From assembly GCA_946804195.1 (NCBI GenBank), contig CAMPEU010000019.1, positions 1-58,115 on the forward strand: a DNA stretch of 58,115 bases, written 5' to 3'. Shown here in pieces: positions 53,975-58,115 of the stretch (position 1 is its first letter; each line of letters begins with the position of its first letter). The position numbers and the translations under genes were made by a program. The stretch is from an uncultured Candidatus Saccharibacteria bacterium (lineage in GTDB: Bacteria > Patescibacteriota > Saccharimonadia > Saccharimonadales > Saccharimonadaceae). The notes beneath the pieces are model-generated. The model searched no databases. It saw only the letters and a program-made list of their open reading frames with translations, and had not been told where the DNA came from.

Positions 53975-54670
53975 TTATCCAAGAACGCGTTTGATTTGAT
54001 CGATACTTATTGGTTGATCTAAGGGGAATTCAGGATCGGCTGATAGGTTCTTTGCCGCTATATCACGCGCATCGTCGTTTGATACGTTTAATATAATCAG
54101 GCCGTTTTCGTCATATATGCTATCGCTATGATTTGTAAGCTTTTTATCGCCTGGAAGCAACGAAGCGCGCTGTACGAGTTCTTTGTTATTTGTCGTGTAT
54201 CGATGTAATGAAAATCGTACCCCTGTTGTTTCTACGGTGCCCTTGCCTAGTAATTGCATTAATTCAATACGTGCTTTTGTGGGCTTACCTCCTATCTCCA
54301 GGTAGCGAGCTGCCTGGATTTTATATGTACCCATTTCGGAGGTATCGGTTGCTTGGGTTGCCTGCTGGTGAAGTACCTCGAGCATTTGAATTGATTGTTC
54401 AAAACTAATACCGGCGGATGCTGTCATGCTGACATAACCTAAATTCTTTTTTCTATACGCTCGTTTATTTACCATGTCTAGGTCTATGCCTTCACGGTAG
54501 CGATCAACTGTACGTCTGTTGATTTTGAAATCTGGCGAAATAACGTCGCATCTATTGGCGGACATGTCGTCTAACGTTATCGCAGGGGCTGTTTCGCAAA
54601 TCTCATTTGATCGCGCTATTGCTTGCGATATCTGCATATCTATCTGATTCATTTCCGATTCAGGATTCAT
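53975..54670 (-). CDS. Hypothetical cytoplasmic protein
   Basis: Not recognised. 231 residues, soluble, helical. The Met behind GTGGAG was chosen; an in-frame ATG 13 codons upstream has no ribosome site. It follows the 3D-domain gene on the same strand and may share its transcript. Confidence 0.6.
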   Translation of the reverse strand: MNPESEMNQIDMQISQAIARSNEICETAPAITLDDMSANRCDVISPDFKINRRTVDRYREGIDLDMVNKRAYRKKNLGYVSMTASAGISFEQSIQMLEVLHQQATQATDTSEMGTYKIQAARYLEIGGKPTKARIELMQLLGKGTVETTGVRFSLHRYTTNNKELVQRASLLPGDKKLTNHSDSIYDENGLIILNVSNDDARDIAAKNLSADPEFPLDQPISIDQIKRVLG

Positions 54671-54724
54671 TGTTTGCTCCACTTCAATAATTTGGTGTAT
54701 CTCTAGCATACAGCAAAGTTGCTA

Positions 54725-55579
54725 TTATCGCCCGTCGGCGTATGACCAATCGGTCGCAAGGTCGAAGCCGTGAGGATACCTGAGTGCAAAACCTCCTGTA
54801 TCATAAACCTTACCCGGCCCCATACTAGTTTCGACGATGGAACATCGAGGGTATACTCCGTAGTTTGCTGCTACTAATATATATCCGTCTTTGTCTATTT
54901 TGGCGCCGTCGGAGCGAATTGTGTAATTCTTGCCGCCGCACGCCCCAATAACAATATTCATTGGTAAATCATAATAGGTTTCACGGTGTACGACGCCATC
55001 AGCATCGGTGTATAGCTGGGCGCCTCGTGATTTTGTGAGTGCATTTGGCTTTGGTTGGTAGATAATTTTTTCTGGCTTTACTACTTTTCTTTTGATGGTG
55101 AGTATAATACTGACACCGTCTGTAACAAAGCTACTTGTCGTAAACGTTGTTTTATCTTTATTACTCAATGCTTCGAATCCTGCAATCTTGGCAATTTCCC
55201 TGGGCGCGGCGGCGGCCGTGACGACTTTTTGTCGTAAGGCGCCATCAACGACTAAAACTGGTCGTGCGCGGTAAATGATTACAGCCGTATCTGATGAAAG
55301 CAACTTATCGTTTATTTCTGGCTCTACTACGTCACTAGAGCTAACCGATATATCGGCATCCTTGAGGGCATCACGGATTGTTTGGGCGTGTGTCAGGATG
55401 ACGTGCTCTTGTCCGCGGTCATGAAACGTAATCAATCGACCCAGTTGCGTGGCCTGATTGTTATTTATCGTACTCAGCAGCCATGCCATTGAGCTAACAA
55501 TTGTTAGGGCGGATAGGATGACAGCCAAAATAATTGCATGTTTTTTGTGCACGCGTCTTTTTTTGCTTTTGCTTTTCAT
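54725..55579 (-). CDS. YabE-like exported protein with DUF348 repeats and 3D domain
   Basis: 284 residues. A Lys/Arg-rich N-terminus and membrane segment (about 14-35), ubiquitin-like DUF348-type repeats (THAQTIRDALKDADI and later), and a C-terminal 3D double-psi-barrel domain with MGPGKVYDTGGFA and HGFDLATDW, the Asp residues that give the fold its name. The fold is shared with MltA-type lytic transglycosylases and YabE/RpfB-family wall enzymes that remodel peptidoglycan. TATGAT ends 6 bases before the ATG (leaderless). Confidence 0.82.
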   Translation of the reverse strand: MKSKSKKRRVHKKHAIILAVILSALTIVSSMAWLLSTINNNQATQLGRLITFHDRGQEHVILTHAQTIRDALKDADISVSSSDVVEPEINDKLLSSDTAVIIYRARPVLVVDGALRQKVVTAAAAPREIAKIAGFEALSNKDKTTFTTSSFVTDGVSIILTIKRKVVKPEKIIYQPKPNALTKSRGAQLYTDADGVVHRETYYDLPMNIVIGACGGKNYTIRSDGAKIDKDGYILVAANYGVYPRCSIVETSMGPGKVYDTGGFALRYPHGFDLATDWSYADGR

Positions 55580-55600
55580 AAACTAATCATACCAAAAATA

Positions 55601-55630
55601 CAGAAAACTCCGCGACCATCGGCCGCGGAG
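55601..55630 (-). terminator. Intrinsic terminator
   Basis: CTCCGCG / CGCGGAG stem followed on the minus strand by TTTTCTGTATTTTT, downstream of 55697-55987. Confidence 0.8.
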
Positions 55631-55696
55631 CTCTGCTCGCACGCGTACCATGATGACGGAGTGTGTGCCGTTATCGGCTGACTGGACGAAGAATTG

Positions 55697-55987
55697 CTAC
55701 CAATCTTCGTTAGGGTTATCGCCTTCCTTTTTACCCCAGCGCCACTTTGGTTTTGGTCCCTTGACCACGCAGATGCGGACAAGTGCAGCTGTTGCGATTG
55801 CTGCGAACAGCAAAAAGAATCCAACTTCTGCGGTGTACTCATTGTGCTGGGTGTCCTTTAGTGTCAGAACGCCAGCGCCCATAAGAGCGATGTACATTGT
55901 AGTAACTATAGCTCCTTCGCGCGTGGTGGGTACCCAGCCATAGCCGAAGCGATGACGTTTAAACCAGTATTGCGGTGTTTTTCCCAT
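55697..55987 (-). CDS. Small two-helix membrane protein
   Basis: 96 residues: GYGWVPTTREGAIVT before the first membrane segment (about 26-42) and a second at about 52-72, ending in a charged Lys/Trp tail. The GW-x-P-T-x-x-G motif recurs in a common family of small bacterial membrane proteins of unknown function. TAAGAT ends 6 bases before the ATG. Confidence 0.75.
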   Translation of the reverse strand: MGKTPQYWFKRHRFGYGWVPTTREGAIVTTMYIALMGAGVLTLKDTQHNEYTAEVGFFLLFAAIATAALVRICVVKGPKPKWRWGKKEGDNPNEDW

Positions 55988-56018
55988 GCATTAATCTTAC
56001 CATACCATCTGTTATACA

Positions 56019-56050
56019 TAAAAAACTCCGCTATAGATTCCGCGCGGAGT
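56019..56050 (-). terminator. Intrinsic terminator of the AurF-like gene
   Basis: ACTCCGC / GCGGAGT stem followed on the minus strand by TTTTTTAT. Confidence 0.85.
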
Positions 56051-56068
56051 ATTTTATGAATTTTTGTA

Positions 56069-57076
56069 TTAAGAGCTAGGGCTGTCTAGTCCCGTGACAC
56101 GCCAAGCTAATTTACCAATCTTGCTTTTGTGTTCGCCGTCGCGCATGCCTATATTATCTGCGAGCTTTCGTGCATCCGGAAACATGTTTTGAAGGTTTTC
56201 TTTGCCGGCATCTGATTTAAACCATAATTCTTTAGCGACGGATTTCGGAATACCCATATCTTTTCGTGCCCTTTTGTCGGGTTTTATCATAACGCTGGCA
56301 AAAGATCTTAGCGTAAGCGGGAGTGCGACGGCGAGCAATGCACGTTGTGTGCGAGTCATTTTTTCGGGCTGGACGTGGCGTTCAAGATACATGTGCGCAA
56401 AGCTGATATGACGAGCTTCCTCGGATATATGTACTTCCATAATCTTGTCTAATAATTTTGGGATATTGTCGTTCTTGCGGATAGATCTTTGCAGGTGGTC
56501 AACTGGCTCTTCGCCTGCTAGGACTGCCGACCAAAAAAGGATAGGTAACTTTCTGCCAGCATAATCTGACAATAATGGAACGATACGTCGGAACCATGCA
56601 GGTGCGCCTTTTGTATCGACAGAAGTACGTTTAACGAATTCTCGAAACATTTGAATATGATGTGTTTCTTCGGTGGCCTCGTGTAGTACGTAGCGAGCCT
56701 CAAGTGAATCTATTGGTTGCTTGTCAACAAAGCTCATAGCCCCATTGATTAATGATTGCTCAAATTGCGAGCCAACCTCTACGGTATGCGCATACCGGTA
56801 TTTACCGATCCGAATCTGTTCTTCTTCGGGCAATGATTGATACCATGGATGAGCACCTAGTTCCAATTCGGGCCCAAGTTTCCACTTCGAATCGTTTGGA
56901 TCTAAGGCATATTCTGGGTCATCCCAGGGTATAGTAACAAACGCCTCAGAGCGCCTACCGTGCGCTGATCTATCGCATAGTCTGTCGAGCTCCTTCTCGT
57001 AGTCTGCCTTGGAACCACCGCCCCTACCGCGACTACGGCGTGGACGCTGGGTGTTGTCTATTGGCTTTTTTTCCAT
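56069..57076 (-). CDS. AurF-like diiron oxygenase
   Basis: 335 residues from the Met behind AAGGAG. A ferritin-like helical core with two carboxylate/His clusters: E-x-x-x-ETHHIQMF around residues 135-150, an AGEEPVDH segment, and HISEEARH (HxxxExxH), which together match the seven iron ligands of AurF. Relatives oxidise aryl amines or other small substrates with O2; in mycobacteria they are common and mostly uncharacterised. The N-terminus is a basic Arg/Gly-rich extension (RPRRSRGRGGG). An oxygen-using enzyme is odd in a reduced CPR genome; transfer from an actinobacterium is plausible. Confidence 0.88.
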   Translation of the reverse strand: MEKKPIDNTQRPRRSRGRGGGSKADYEKELDRLCDRSAHGRRSEAFVTIPWDDPEYALDPNDSKWKLGPELELGAHPWYQSLPEEEQIRIGKYRYAHTVEVGSQFEQSLINGAMSFVDKQPIDSLEARYVLHEATEETHHIQMFREFVKRTSVDTKGAPAWFRRIVPLLSDYAGRKLPILFWSAVLAGEEPVDHLQRSIRKNDNIPKLLDKIMEVHISEEARHISFAHMYLERHVQPEKMTRTQRALLAVALPLTLRSFASVMIKPDKRARKDMGIPKSVAKELWFKSDAGKENLQNMFPDARKLADNIGMRDGEHKSKIGKLAWRVTGLDSPSS

Positions 57077-57183
57077 ATTTTCATCACTCCTTGACTTGTC
57101 TACTATTTTATTCCCTTGATGATAAAAAATCAATGTTATAAAACAGCATGCTCTACCTGACAATACTCAATGCTACATGCAAT

Positions 57184-57342
57184 TTATTGCATGCGTTTAA
57201 ATCGCATGTATATGTATACGATAACAAAAGCGAATGCTGCAAGGATGCCGATTACTCCGTAGGGTGCCCATATCTGTCCTAGGTAGTAGCCGGCCAACAG
57301 GCTAGTGATCGCAAGTCCAATTGCAATATAAATATTGTTCAT
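57184..57342 (-). CDS. 52-residue two-helix membrane peptide
   Basis: A short gene: ATG at 57342, stop at 57184, with CAGGAG 5 bases before the start. The product has two hydrophobic segments (about 3-20 and 29-46) around a short YYLGQIWAPYG loop and ends in a basic MRFKRMQ. No known family. It sits between the AurF-like gene and 57354-57596 on the same strand and probably shares their transcript. Confidence 0.65.
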   Translation of the reverse strand: MNNIYIAIGLAITSLLAGYYLGQIWAPYGVIGILAAFAFVIVYIYMRFKRMQ

Positions 57343-57353
57343 ATGCTCCTGCG

Positions 57354-57596
57354 TTATTTTTTTGTAATTTTTGTCATGAGTCTGAGATTTGACAGGTATT
57401 GCATGTGGTCCATTGTTGAGTATGTACTCATGTAGTTCATGTGTTTTTCGATGAAATGAACACCCTTTGGATCACTTGTCAAACTGTACAGTCGAGTGTT
57501 GTAGTTACGACTTTTTACCATCGCTTCGAGCTCGCCACGTAGTAGTTTGCCCTTTTCGGATTTTATAAACGCTTGTCTGGATTGAGCATTTGCCAT
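57354..57596 (-). CDS. Small basic hypothetical protein
   Basis: Not recognised. 80 residues, Lys/Met/Tyr-rich, soluble. AAGGAGCG lies 5 bases before the ATG. It begins 22 bases after the RRM gene ends, so it is operon-like. Confidence 0.7.
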   Translation of the reverse strand: MANAQSRQAFIKSEKGKLLRGELEAMVKSRNYNTRLYSLTSDPKGVHFIEKHMNYMSTYSTMDHMQYLSNLRLMTKITKK

Positions 57597-57618
57597 GCGT
57601 CGCTCCTTATTAGGTTAG

Positions 57619-57909
57619 TTACCAGCTTCGTCGGAAGCCAGCTTGATTCCGCGGTTTGTCTTCGCGGGGTTTGGCTGCATTTACAACGACAGTACGTCCG
57701 TCGAGGTCTTTGCCGTCTAGTTCGGTGATTGCTTTTTGTGCTGATTTTAGATCGGTCATTTCAACAAAACCAAAGCCTTTTGATTTGTTGGTAGCGCGGT
57801 CGATAATGACTGATGCGCTAGCTACTTCGCCGTAAGGAGCAAAGAAATCGTTCAACCCTTGGTCTGTTGTGTCGTAGGATAATTTTCCTACAAAAATTTT
57901 TGTTGTCAT
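57619..57909 (-). CDS. RRM-domain RNA-binding protein
   Basis: 96 residues, a single RNA recognition motif. RNP2 is KIFVGKLSY near the N-terminus and RNP1 is KGFGFVEM; the C-terminus is a short Arg/Gly/Pro tail (PREDKPRNQAGFRRSW). Such bacterial RRM proteins (Rbp type) bind RNA, often with cold or stress control. GGAAGG precedes the chosen ATG. A possible promoter TGG-TATACT on the minus strand near 58018-58023 would give a leader of about 100 bases, compatible with post-transcriptional control. Confidence 0.93.
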   Translation of the reverse strand: MTTKIFVGKLSYDTTDQGLNDFFAPYGEVASASVIIDRATNKSKGFGFVEMTDLKSAQKAITELDGKDLDGRTVVVNAAKPREDKPRNQAGFRRSW

Positions 57910-58115
57910 GTGTTGCCTTCCGTTCATTTTTATTGAAGCGAGAGATACCTCGTTTCCTTATATAATGAGTAGCTACACATCGATATAATAAGAAAGTTTA
58001 GAATAACTGCTGTAAACAGTATACCACAAGAGGCGGAATAATGGTATTGCTAATTGCAAAATATTATGTTAGAATAGATCTCAGTAGTTGAAAAATCTCT
58101 ACTGGATGAATACAC

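Noticed and set aside
1-58115. Alternative genetic code (UGA as Gly or Trp, as in some other Patescibacteria)
   Set aside because: TGA ends several well-conserved genes at the expected length, for example the GH18 gene and dnaX, and no conserved frame needs UGA read-through.
1-58115. CRISPR arrays, insertion sequences and prophage
   Set aside because: No regularly spaced repeats, transposase, integrase or phage structural genes were seen; the only tandem homology is the pilin array.

Overview
The window looks like a chromosome segment of a Candidatus Saccharibacteria (TM7, Patescibacteria/CPR) cell. Signs are moderate GC, the standard code with TGA used as stop, dense packing, many orphan cytoplasmic proteins, a type IV pilin array, an M13 peptidase, and few biosynthetic enzymes. 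The taxonomic call is an inference. About 67 protein genes, one tRNA-Gln(UUG) and one L10 leader are supported.

Layout. Bases 1-9.6 kb: the 3' part of a Pup-ligase/Dop family gene, an M13 metallopeptidase, a membrane GT2 glycosyltransferase overlapping a membrane-anchored GH18/carbohydrate-binding protein, and a surface fibre protein with calcium-repeat, collagen-like and jelly-roll-like parts. 9.7-21 kb: small and orphan genes, tRNA-Gln, a DUF427 protein, an SPFH-like protein, a GH15-like glucanase, and two orphan genes that are paralogues of each other. 21-26.4 kb: a P2-type ATPase, a GreA-like factor, a two-component system and an HxlR regulator. 26.4-43.7 kb: the housekeeping core (tgt, AI-2E exporter, cysS, DHH phosphoesterase, recR, ybaB, a GT-C membrane protein, dnaB, dnaX, rplL, rplJ with an L10 leader and attenuator). 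43.8-58 kb: an accessory, surface-oriented region with a secreted polysaccharide deacetylase, a lone receiver protein, an orphan acyl-CoA dehydrogenase, two convergent secreted PE-PPE-type serine esterases, five tandem type IV pilin genes (one frameshifted), a YabE-like 3D-domain wall protein, an AurF-like diiron oxygenase and an RRM RNA-binding protein.

How it may fit together. Saccharibacteria live attached to actinobacterial hosts. PE-PPE esterases, a Pup-ligase-type enzyme, a FadE-like dehydrogenase and an AurF-like oxygenase are all typical of mycolic-acid Actinobacteria. I infer that several were gained from such a host, and that pilins, fibre protein, deacetylase, 3D-domain protein and esterases form a host-contact and envelope-remodelling set. 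That is a hypothesis, not something the sequence proves.

Two expression styles are visible. Many genes have an extended -10 (TATGCTAWAAT-like) ending only 5-8 bases before the ATG with no Shine-Dalgarno site, so they should make leaderless mRNA. Ribosomal proteins, operon-internal genes and a set of small or possibly acquired genes have a strong Shine-Dalgarno site, often behind a near-consensus TTGACA-17-TATAAT promoter and an untranslated leader.
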